In this document: piece by piece, positions 1 to 5,069 of the stretch
How positions within the stretch are numbered: position 1 is the stretch's first letter
Layout: the number at the start of each line of letters is the position of its first letter
NCBI GenBank assembly: GCA_023405875.1
Contig: JAEXXN010000141.1
Location: 1-5,779 of the forward strand
Length of the DNA stretch: 5,779 nt
Source: Bacillota bacterium
GTDB taxonomy: Bacteria > Bacillota > Clostridia > Lutisporales > Lutisporaceae
Direction: 5' to 3'
The notes under the pieces: generated by a model
Told to the model about the DNA's origin: nothing
Database searches by the model: none
What the model saw: only the letters and a program-made list of their open reading frames with translations
Position numbers and translations under genes: made by a program

Positions 1-468
1 AGCCAGTCCGCTGCTGAAGGCTGTTATATCCTCCCCGCTGATGCGGCCTTTTACCAAAGCCCTGTATGTTTTGTCAATATTGTGCTTGGGATGTGTCAGC
101 CTGTAGGTAAGCTCTCCGTCGTTTGTAAGTATCAGCAGCCCGACCGTATCATAATCCAGCCGTCCAATAGGAAAGACCCTGGTGCTTACACCCTTTAACA
201 GGTCCAAGACAGTGGGTCTTCCGAACTGATCCTTTACACTGGTGATATATCCTGTCGGCTTGTTCAGCAGGATATAAAGCTTGATATCAGGGCTTTTTAT
301 CAGCTTTCCCGATACTTCTATAATATCCTTTTCCTTGTCTACCTTGCAGCCCGGTTCGGTAACAAGCTTACCGTTGACCTTCACCTTTCCCTGGGCTATC
401 AGCTCTTCGCATTTGCGCCGTGACGCCACACCGAACTCAGACATAACCTTCTGAAGTCTTTCCTCCAT
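1..468 (-). CDS. rluB: 23S rRNA pseudouridine synthase, RluB/RsuA family (N-terminal 156 residues, 3' end cut by window edge)
   Basis: The frame stays open from an ATG at 468 to the window edge, giving 156 residues of a protein normally about 230-250 long. Residues 1 to about 50 form an S4 RNA-binding domain, starting MEERLQKVMSEFGVASRRKC as is typical of the family. The catalytic domain follows: LLNKPTGY at 68-75 and GRLDYDTVGLLILTNDGEL at 102-120, in which D105 should be the catalytic aspartate. The KTYRALVKG strand is at 133-141. Family enzymes convert a specific uridine of ribosomal RNA to pseudouridine in the cytoplasm; members at this locus in Firmicutes are called RluB (23S rRNA helix 89 region). 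The target is inferred from context, and RsuA or RluF specificity cannot be excluded. A purine-rich AGGGGG lies only 3 bases before the ATG, with another AGGGAG further upstream. The S4 domain start supports this ATG. The gene lies 120 bp downstream of the carboxypeptidase gene. Confidence 0.9.
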   Translation of the reverse strand, partial: MEERLQKVMSEFGVASRRKCEELIAQGKVKVNGKLVTEPGCKVDKEKDIIEVSGKLIKSPDIKLYILLNKPTGYITSVKDQFGRPTVLDLLKGVSTRVFPIGRLDYDTVGLLILTNDGELTYRLTHPKHNIDKTYRALVKGRISGEDITAFSSGLA

Positions 469-534
469 GCTCCCCCTGCTCCCTGCTTCAATAGAAATTT
501 TGCGCTATACCCAGCTTCAGGGTACCTGCTATTA

Positions 535-564
535 TATATATATTCTTTATAAGCAACTTGACAA
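535..564 (-). promoter_or_regulatory. Possible sigma-A-type promoter for the rluB-like gene
   Basis: On the minus strand TTGTCA (564-559) is followed after 18 bases by TATATA (540-535), inside an alternating AT run that also offers TATATA at 542-537 (16-base spacer). A perfect TATAAT at 536-531 exists but is 22 bases from the -35-like box. The start codon is about 65 bases downstream. This suggests the pseudouridine synthase gene can be transcribed separately from the carboxypeptidase gene upstream. The repetitive AT run makes chance matches likely. Confidence 0.35.
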
Positions 565-588
565 TTTTGCCAGAATAGAAGTTTTTTT

Positions 589-1719
589 CTAATTGGCTTC
601 TGTAAGGTATCCCCTCAGTATCTTCTTCAGATAGAAAAAAGGGCTGCTTGACTGAACGTTCTCTGTATATTCAAGCGTTATGGTGCTTAGCAGCTTGTCG
701 TCCAGATATACTTCCAGCTCTCCGGCTTTATCTCCTTTTTTCAAAGGAGCTTCTGCAATTTTCATATTCCTCGCAGATAATTTCACCTTGTCCTTTTCAT
801 CTGATTTCAAAGCGGCATAGTAGTCTTCAACAGGCTTGACGGCAATGAACTTTTCCTTGCCGTTCTTTACCTCAATGACTTTGAATATGTTGTCTTTGCT
901 GACCAGCATCTCATTTGCATAATCTCTGAAGCCATGCTCCAGCAAAGCTGAGGATTCGTTCCACATGGGACCGCAATTCAGCACAACACATACAAGCTGC
1001 ATTCCGTTTCTTGTAGCTGAAGATACCAGGCATCTTCCCGCTTTGTTGGTAAAACCTGTTTTTACTCCGTCTCCACCTTCAAACTCCCATAGCATTTTGT
1101 TCTTGTTGACCATATTCCTGTCCCAATTTTCATTTGGAGGGCCTTCAATGGTTTTTTTCTTACTGCTTACAACCTCTGCAAATACAGGATTTTTCAATGC
1201 ATAGGCTGTGATCAGGGCTAAGTCATGGGCAGTAGTGTAGTGAGTTGCTGAGTCAAGGCCATGAGGGTTATCAAAATGTGTATTTACTGCTCCTATTTCT
1301 GCTGCTTTTTTATTCATTAAGGCGGCGAAACCCTCTACCGATCCGCCTACATGTTCTGCAACCGCTACTGCGGCGTCATTTCCTGAACGCAGCATTATTG
1401 CATACAGCAGGTCGCCGACTGTATGCTTTTCCCCCGGCTTCAGGTATATGGAGGAGCCTTCCGTTATAGATGCCTTCCTGCTGACTGTAACAATTTCATT
1501 AAGCTTTCCGCTTTCTATTGCTACCAGAGTTGTCATTATTTTTGTCGTACTGGCCATAGCCAGCTTCTCATTCATATTCTTGGAATACAGCACCCTGCTT
1601 GAATTCACATCCATTATCACTGCAGCACGGGCACTTGTATCTTGTCCCGCAGTGACGGTAAATCCCCCTGACAGCAGGGAGACTATTAGCGTAATCACGA
1701 TTATCCAGGTTCTTTTCAT
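589..1719 (-). CDS. dacF: Secreted D-alanyl-D-alanine carboxypeptidase (penicillin-binding protein, DacF/DacB type, peptidase S11)
   Basis: The 376-residue precursor belongs to the low-molecular-weight penicillin-binding proteins, which remove the terminal D-alanine from peptidoglycan stem peptides outside the membrane. A hydrophobic signal peptide spans residues 1 to about 25, with cleavage plausible near TVTAG. All three active-site motifs are present: S57-T-T-K60 (nucleophile serine and lysine), S112-G-N114, and K220-T-G222. The catalytic domain ends around residue 265. Residues about 275-350 fit the beta-rich PBP5 C-terminal domain. The lysine- and aromatic-containing tail (SSPFFYLKKILRGYL) fits an amphipathic membrane anchor. 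The ATG at 1719 has GGAG 7 bases upstream. In Bacillus, homologues DacB and DacF act in spore cortex synthesis, and the neighbours here (gerW, scpAB, rluB) fit that setting. The exact paralogue (DacF, DacB or vegetative DacA) cannot be settled from sequence alone. No key residue is missing. Confidence 0.93.
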   Translation of the reverse strand: MKRTWIIVITLIVSLLSGGFTVTAGQDTSARAAVIMDVNSSRVLYSKNMNEKLAMASTTKIMTTLVAIESGKLNEIVTVSRKASITEGSSIYLKPGEKHTVGDLLYAIMLRSGNDAAVAVAEHVGGSVEGFAALMNKKAAEIGAVNTHFDNPHGLDSATHYTTAHDLALITAYALKNPVFAEVVSSKKKTIEGPPNENWDRNMVNKNKMLWEFEGGDGVKTGFTNKAGRCLVSSATRNGMQLVCVVLNCGPMWNESSALLEHGFRDYANEMLVSKDNIFKVIEVKNGKEKFIAVKPVEDYYAALKSDEKDKVKLSARNMKIAEAPLKKGDKAGELEVYLDDKLLSTITLEYTENVQSSSPFFYLKKILRGYLTEAN

Positions 1720-1746
1720 CCTATCACTCCGTCAATTTTTATGCTG

Positions 1747-1791
1747 TATAAATCGCGCAAAGCAGATTGCATTGGATAGCTGCGATTTATA
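1747..1791. repeat. Inverted repeat, 10-bp arms with 25-nt loop, in the carboxypeptidase gene leader
   Basis: The arms TATAAATCGC (1747-1756) and GCGATTTATA (1782-1791) are perfect reverse complements separated by 25 bases. The repeat starts 27 bp upstream of the carboxypeptidase start codon, so in the mRNA it would sit just above the ribosome binding site. No T tract follows on either strand, so it does not look like an intrinsic terminator. It could be a protein-binding site or an RNA stem in the 5' leader; the function is unknown. Confidence 0.6.
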
Positions 1792-1804
1792 ACGCCAACG
1801 TAAC

Positions 1805-1848
1805 GTTTCGCACTGATGGATAAATATCTGAAGGTTTTAGTGCGAAAC
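1805..1848. repeat. Second inverted repeat, 10-bp arms with 24-nt loop, in the same leader
   Basis: GTTTCGCACT (1805-1814) and AGTGCGAAAC (1839-1848) are perfect reverse complements with a 24-base loop. It lies 13 bp from the inverted repeat at 1747-1791 and has nearly the same arm and loop size, though the arm sequences differ apart from a shared TCGC/GCGA core. Together they fill most of the 217 bp between the mazG-like stop and the carboxypeptidase start. The rest of that gap (1849-1936) is AT-rich, and I found no convincing promoter in it. Confidence 0.6.
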
Positions 1849-1936
1849 ATACCAGCTTTTGAATCTTATATTATTATTGACAGAATGATATTTTAATATG
1901 ATGTTTTATGAAAAAGACTTTTCATGTGGACTGAGC

Positions 1937-2335
1937 TTATTCGCTTATGATTTTGCAGCCGAATTCCTTGGCGATCTTCTGCGCCTCCCGCAGGTCCTCT
2001 TCTCCCCAGATCGTCCATCCGCCCTTAAGAGTTCCGTCTACGTATATTTCAACCTTGTCCTTTTTAAAGATCATCAGCTTGTCATTCCTTCTCTTCATTT
2101 GTATTATCTGATGCTTGACCGCTTCCTCAATATCTACGTCCATTACCTTCAGTGCAATGAAGAGACAGGATAATGCATCCTCCAGCTCAGATTTTGCCCT
2201 TGCATTTTCTCCCTTTAAAAGAGCCTTGAGGGATTCAGCCACTTCCTCATTCAGATGGCTGAGCACCTCCTTCGGGTCGTCGGTAGTATATTTTCTGTTC
2301 TCCCATATCATATCAACTGCGTTTTTAATCTCCAT
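1937..2335 (-). CDS. MazG-like nucleotide pyrophosphohydrolase with C-terminal extension
   Basis: The product has 132 residues. Residues about 1-88 are helical and carry the metal-binding signature of the all-alpha NTP pyrophosphatase (MazG/dUTPase-like) superfamily: E30-E31-x-x-E34, a 15-residue gap, then E50-x-x-D53. Such enzymes hydrolyse nucleoside triphosphates to monophosphate and pyrophosphate, often to remove non-canonical nucleotides; the substrate here cannot be predicted. After a basic stretch (KRRNDK) comes a tail of about 43 residues, rich in charged and aromatic residues (VEIYVDG, GGWTIWGEEDL, then a helix ending in GCKII). It looks like a small beta-beta-alpha module not needed for the MazG fold. 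I chose the ATG at 2335 because GGGGGTG lies 6 bases upstream. The in-frame ATG at 2362 lies inside the extended -10 promoter element and adds nine residues with no helix-1 homology. The gene appears monocistronic: a terminator precedes it and a long leader separates it from the next gene. Confidence 0.82.
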   Translation of the reverse strand: MEIKNAVDMIWENRKYTTDDPKEVLSHLNEEVAESLKALLKGENARAKSELEDALSCLFIALKVMDVDIEEAVKHQIIQMKRRNDKLMIFKKDKVEIYVDGTLKGGWTIWGEEDLREAQKIAKEFGCKIISE

Positions 2336-2352
2336 AATAAGCACCCCCGATG

Positions 2353-2382
2353 AGTATAGCATTTTTATAAATAATTCGATAA
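2353..2382 (-). promoter_or_regulatory. Extended -10 promoter for the mazG-like gene
   Basis: TGC-TATACT (2361-2353, minus strand) is an extended -10 element matching TATAAT in five of six positions, with TG in the correct place. A weak -35 (TTATCG, 2382-2377) lies 18 bases upstream. Transcription would begin near 2346-2350, giving a leader of only about 11-15 bases that includes the GGGGGTG ribosome binding site. Such a short leader is tolerable but tight. Confidence 0.45.
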
Positions 2383-2466
2383 GTGTATATTTTGTACAGA
2401 TATTTTCCTGATTTTCATTGAATCCGCACTATATCCTGAGCCGATAGCTTAAACGCGTTCAATATA

Positions 2467-2495
2467 ATGATACGCTATAATAATTATTATAACAA
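2467..2495 (-). promoter_or_regulatory. Alternative distal promoter upstream of the mazG-like gene
   Basis: On the minus strand TTGTTA (2495-2490) and TATCAT (2472-2467) are separated by exactly 17 bases, matching the sigma-A consensus at four and five of six positions. A perfect 16-bp AT palindrome (2476-2491) overlaps the spacer and the edge of the -35. From here the transcript would have a leader of about 125 bases containing an AACGCGTT palindrome (2452-2459). The local AT richness lowers confidence. Confidence 0.35.
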
Positions 2496-2502
2496 ATTTA
2501 AA

Positions 2503-2529
2503 TAAAAAAGGAAGGATATTACTCCCTCC
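2503..2529 (-). terminator. Rho-independent terminator after gerW/ytfJ
   Basis: Read on the minus strand, GGAGGGA (2529-2523) and TCCTTCC (2516-2510) form a 7-bp stem with one G-U pair and a 6-base loop, followed immediately by TTTTTTA. The stem begins at the last base of the gerW stop codon. It separates the sporulation pair from the mazG-like gene. Confidence 0.8.
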
Positions 2530-2948
2530 TAAATTTCCGATTTTTCTTCTTCCGATTCCTTCCTCTTTATCAGATAATCCTCCATAGTACTTATCAGATT
2601 GGGGACCATATCGACGACCCTGTCTACAGCGCTGCTGTACTTTACCGGAATCACCTTCAGCTGTCCGTTTGAGGTAGCCAGGAAGCCTATGGGCTGTACT
2701 GTGACTCCTGCGCCGCTTCCTCCTGCAAAGGGGAACTTGCTGCTGTCATTATCATTCTTATCTGAAGTTCCCCCATATTCTCCGCCTCCGGCTATAAAAG
2801 CGAAAGATACTTTGGAAACAGGAACTATAACACTGCCGTCATTTGTCTGAACCGCATCGCCAATTACAGTATTTACATCTATCATGTTCTTGATATTTTC
2901 CATTGTGGTTCTCATTAAGCTCTCTACAGGCTGTTCCAAGCTAAACAC
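2529..2948 (-). CDS. ytfJ: GerW family sporulation protein (YtfJ)
   Basis: The product, up to 139 residues, is a full-length match in character to the GerW/YtfJ family. It has the N-terminal helix EQPVESLMRTTMENIKNMI, the invariant-looking VNTVIGDAVQTNDGSVIVPVSKV segment (25-47), a glycine-rich GGGEYGG (54-60), a second glycine-rich strand FAGGSGAGVTVQPIGFL (74-90), and a charged C-terminal helix ending in glutamates. In Bacillus subtilis the homologue is made in the forespore and is needed for normal germination; the biochemical role is not established. The longest frame starts with GTG at 2948, but AAGGA lies only 1 base before that codon. The TTG at 2939, 10 bases from AAGGA, gives MEQPVESLM, closer to relatives, and may be the true start. 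The gene lies 94 bp after the DUF2953 gene, an arrangement shared with ytfI-ytfJ of Bacillus, and ends in a strong terminator. Confidence 0.92.
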   Translation of the reverse strand: MFSLEQPVESLMRTTMENIKNMIDVNTVIGDAVQTNDGSVIVPVSKVSFAFIAGGGEYGGTSDKNDNDSSKFPFAGGSGAGVTVQPIGFLATSNGQLKVIPVKYSSAVDRVVDMVPNLISTMEDYLIKRKESEEEKSEI

Positions 2949-2998
2949 ATCCTTCTATATAATATTAAGAATATTACTCATTGTGTAGGTTGATTCAG

Positions 2999-3018
2999 GC
3001 TTGACTTGCAACTCAAGC
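2999..3018. repeat. Near-palindrome between the DUF2953 gene and gerW
   Basis: GCTTGA (2999-3004) and TCAAGC (3013-3018) flank a TTGCAA core, giving a 20-bp dyad with one mismatched pair. Outer GGTT (2988-2991) and AACC (3019-3022) extend it with a 7-base bulge. No T tract follows on the minus strand, so it is not a terminator. It could be an operator or an RNA stem. TTGCAA here, with TACACA 18 bases on, is a weak promoter-like pair for gerW. The function is unknown. Confidence 0.45.
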
Positions 3019-3042
3019 AACCGGCACAACAGGTTAATTTCT

Positions 3043-3672
3043 CTATTTTCTTTTACTGGATAACAAGGCAGGTATTACCCTAATTCCAGTATTTATAATA
3101 TGACCTAATCTCATGGTAATTATGCAGCTAAAATGTATATTGAGTTGGACCCGGTTAAAGACAGGGATCACTGCGATCCTTGGTTCTTTAATGTTGATAT
3201 GGCTTGCGCCCAGAGCCATTATATTTCCTATAGCTATCCATGCCGCACCGTATAAAATCCCTGTTTCTGCCGCATCACCAGTTCCAAGGGCCAGCTTCAG
3301 ATTGAAACCCCTTACAATAATTTTTCCGGATATGTAGCGCAGTGCTGAAATAATACTGTGCTTTTTCTCCTTTAAAATAGTATAAAGCCTTCCGCTCTCT
3401 TCGACGCTGATAAGCTTTGTAAACCTTGCAAAAAGCCTGCTTCTTTTTATATCCGCTACTTCAAGCTTATATTTTAAAGCCGGCTTGCCATTCTTGAAAA
3501 CTATCTCAACAAAAGGAAGCTCAGACTTGAATTTCAGCAGGCCGTAGCATGTCTTTACCCCTATGACTATGCTGCCGCTTTCCTTTGCTCTTTTTACCTC
3601 CACGCTTACGGCAACGGGCATAACATACAGCAGTACCAAAACGGCAAGCAGCACAGCTATGAAGTATATCAT
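3043..3672 (-). CDS. DUF2953 domain membrane-anchored protein (YtfI-like)
   Basis: This 209-residue protein has one strong N-terminal transmembrane segment (about residues 2-22, IYFIAVLLAVLVLLYVM) followed by a mostly beta-type soluble part. The DUF2953 hallmark is near the middle: LALGTGDAAETGILYGAAW (127-145), with the GTGD and TG residues typical of the family, then a predicted IxxEPxIxVxPxF strand (161-172). There is a basic tail (SSKRK). The family has no established biochemical function. Its gene is commonly next to gerW/ytfJ, as here, and in Bacillus the pair is expressed during sporulation, so a role at the forespore membrane is a reasonable inference. The ATG at 3672 is preceded by GGGGGTGA with 6 bases between, close to the ideal GGAGGTGA. 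It is the first gene after the scpB terminator and should have its own promoter in 3673-3740. I saw only weak candidates there, such as TTCTGA-17-GATAAT. Confidence 0.88.
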   Translation of the reverse strand: MIYFIAVLLAVLVLLYVMPVAVSVEVKRAKESGSIVIGVKTCYGLLKFKSELPFVEIVFKNGKPALKYKLEVADIKRSRLFARFTKLISVEESGRLYTILKEKKHSIISALRYISGKIIVRGFNLKLALGTGDAAETGILYGAAWIAIGNIMALGASHINIKEPRIAVIPVFNRVQLNIHFSCIITMRLGHIINTGIRVIPALLSSKRK

Positions 3673-3740
3673 TATTTCTCACCCCCATATTATCCTTGGG
3701 GCACAAATGCTTCAGAAAAGGCTTCTCATATTTTTTCCAA

Positions 3741-3775
3741 AAATAAAAAAATAATACATCCTGATAAGGATGTAT
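3741..3775 (-). terminator. Rho-independent terminator after scpB
   Basis: On the minus strand ATACATCC (3775-3768) and GGATGTAT (3761-3754) form a perfect 8-bp stem, extendable by one T-A pair into a TATC tetraloop. It is followed by TTATTTTTTTATTT. It sits 12 bases past the scpB stop and marks the end of the trpS-scpA-scpB unit. Confidence 0.88.
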
Positions 3776-3786
3776 CTTAAACTCTG

Positions 3787-4317
3787 TTATGAACCTGTGT
3801 CTTCGGTCATATTTTTCAATGCGGGAAGCTCCTTCAGGTTCTTCAACCCGAACAGCTTGAGAAAGTTATCGGTGGTAGCGTACAATATTGGTCTTCCGGG
3901 TCCGTCCAGCCTTCCGGAATCGTAAATAAGCTCCTTCTCTACCAGTCTCGAAAAGCAGCTCTCAGATTTGACACCACGTATATAATCCACCTGCGCCTTT
4001 GTTATGGGCTGCTTGTATGCTATTATAGCCAGAGTCTCCAGGGAAGCCTGGGATAGTCCCTGCCTGTTCTGGGGCTTCACAAGCCTTTCTATATATTCAT
4101 AATGCTCAGGCTTGGTGCAGAACTGGTAGCAATTGTTTACTTCTATAATGCGGATTCCCCTGTTTTCTTCGTTGAAGTTGTCCATCATCTGGTTTATGAT
4201 TCTCCTGAGAGTAGTTTCATCGATATTGATAATACTGCACAGCTCCTTTACAGGAACTGCGTCGCCCGCCACAAACAAAAGACCTTCAACAATCGACTTT
4301 ATCTCTCTTATATCCAT
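3787..4317 (-). CDS. scpB: Segregation and condensation protein B
   Basis: ScpB is the winged-helix dimer (kite subunit) that binds the kleisin ScpA and, with SMC, forms the bacterial condensin that compacts and segregates the chromosome. From the ATG at 4317 the protein has 176 residues, close to the usual 170-200. The N-terminal winged-helix starts with MDIREIKSIVEGLLFVAGD. The second winged-helix carries the family signature LSQASLETLAIIAYKQPIT (88-106) followed by IRGVKSE. The C-terminal GRPILYATTDNFLKLFGL (141-158) is also diagnostic. An in-frame ATG at 4329 adds MDFI, but AAGGG abuts it directly, and homologues normally begin at MDIxEI, so I favour 4317, with the AAGGG 12 bases away. 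Translation is probably coupled to scpA, whose stop is 16 bases upstream. The product is cytoplasmic and nucleoid-associated. Confidence 0.95.
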   Translation of the reverse strand: MDIREIKSIVEGLLFVAGDAVPVKELCSIINIDETTLRRIINQMMDNFNEENRGIRIIEVNNCYQFCTKPEHYEYIERLVKPQNRQGLSQASLETLAIIAYKQPITKAQVDYIRGVKSESCFSRLVEKELIYDSGRLDGPGRPILYATTDNFLKLFGLKNLKELPALKNMTEDTGS

Positions 4318-4333
4318 AATAAAATCCATCCCT

Positions 4334-5065
4334 TCATACGTCTTTTGCCTTTCTTCTTACCAGTATCCTTTCAAAGTTCCTTTCCTGTTCAATAAACAGG
4401 CTCCTTCTTTTAATCAGCTCAAGTATTGCCAGGAAAGTTACTATGATCTCATATTTATTACTGTAATTCATGAAAAGGTCGTCAAAATAAAAGGAAGGCT
4501 TGCTTGTCAGCAGCTTGTTGATGAGCCTTATTTTATCATCTACTGTAACAACCTCTCTGTATATTTCCCTGAAGCTGTTCCGTTTTTTCGATTCGCTCTT
4601 GAGCAGAATATTTCTGAAGCTTATATACAGCATATCCAGGGATACATTGGTAATCTCTCCGCCATCGTTGATATAATCCTCAATGGGCTCGGGTGCCTTG
4701 TAAAAGACCTTTTCATATATTCCCAGCTTGTCCTTGAGCTCAAGGGAGGCTTCTTTATACTTCTTGTATTCAATAAGCTTCTGAATAAGCTCTTCCCTTG
4801 GGTCAATGGCATCACTGCCGCTTTCCTCCTTCTTGGGTTTAGGCAGCAGCATTTTGGACTTTATTTCCAGCAAGGTAGCAGCCATGACCAGAAATTCGCT
4901 GGAGACCTCCAGATCATGCAGTTCAAGCATGCTGATATATTGAAGATACTGATCCGTTATCTCCGCTACAGGTATGTCATATATATCCACTTCTGCTTTC
5001 TCAATCAGGTGCAGCAGAAGGTCCAGGGGACCTTCAAAGGCTTGCAGCTTGACACTTATAGCCAT
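4334..5065 (-). CDS. scpA: Segregation and condensation protein A (kleisin)
   Basis: ScpA is the kleisin that bridges the SMC heads and recruits ScpB in the bacterial condensin complex on the nucleoid. The 243-residue product is of normal length. Its N-terminal SMC-neck-binding region carries the family signature FEGPLDLLLHLIEKAEVDIY (10-29), followed by IPVAEITDQYL, and LVMAATLLEIKSKMLLP (59-75). A charged, less conserved linker (about 76-150) includes KKEESGSD and is the part that contacts ScpB in known structures. The C-terminal winged-helix (about 165-240) holds the hydrophobic TFLAILELIKR helix (210-220) and ends FERILVRR, the typical SMC-cap-binding end. The ATG at 5065 follows the trpS stop by 4 bases, and its GGAG lies in the last codons of trpS, so the two genes are probably translationally coupled. 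Confidence 0.96.
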   Translation of the reverse strand: MAISVKLQAFEGPLDLLLHLIEKAEVDIYDIPVAEITDQYLQYISMLELHDLEVSSEFLVMAATLLEIKSKMLLPKPKKEESGSDAIDPREELIQKLIEYKKYKEASLELKDKLGIYEKVFYKAPEPIEDYINDGGEITNVSLDMLYISFRNILLKSESKKRNSFREIYREVVTVDDKIRLINKLLTSKPSFYFDDLFMNYSNKYEIIVTFLAILELIKRRSLFIEQERNFERILVRRKAKDV

Positions 5066-5069
5066 GCTT

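Noticed and set aside
1908..1925. A 7-bp hairpin (ATGAAAA/TTTTCAT) just downstream of the mazG-like stop as a terminator
   Set aside because: The stem is almost all A-T and is followed on the minus strand by AAAACATC, not a T tract; it is not a convincing terminator.
1898..2173. A plus-strand frame preceded by TTGACA (1878-1883), suggesting a divergent gene
   Set aside because: No -10 box lies at a proper distance (TATGAT is only 14 bases away), and most of the frame is antisense to the mazG-like gene with no recognisable protein features.
2421..2432. Similarity of CCGCACT near the mazG-like leader to the GTTTCGCACT arm at 1805
   Set aside because: Only a 6-base identity (CGCACT) is shared and there is no inverted partner nearby; most likely chance.
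3521..3706. A 61-codon minus-strand frame overlapping the start of the DUF2953 gene
   Set aside because: It is out of frame with the recognised protein, covers its ribosome binding site and encodes a low-complexity basic/cysteine mixture; it is a shadow frame.
3673..3740. A sigma-F-like GGATAATATG element upstream of the DUF2953 gene
   Set aside because: It resembles the -10 consensus of forespore sigma-F, but the only GCATT-like -35 is 10 bases away instead of about 15, so I do not call a promoter.
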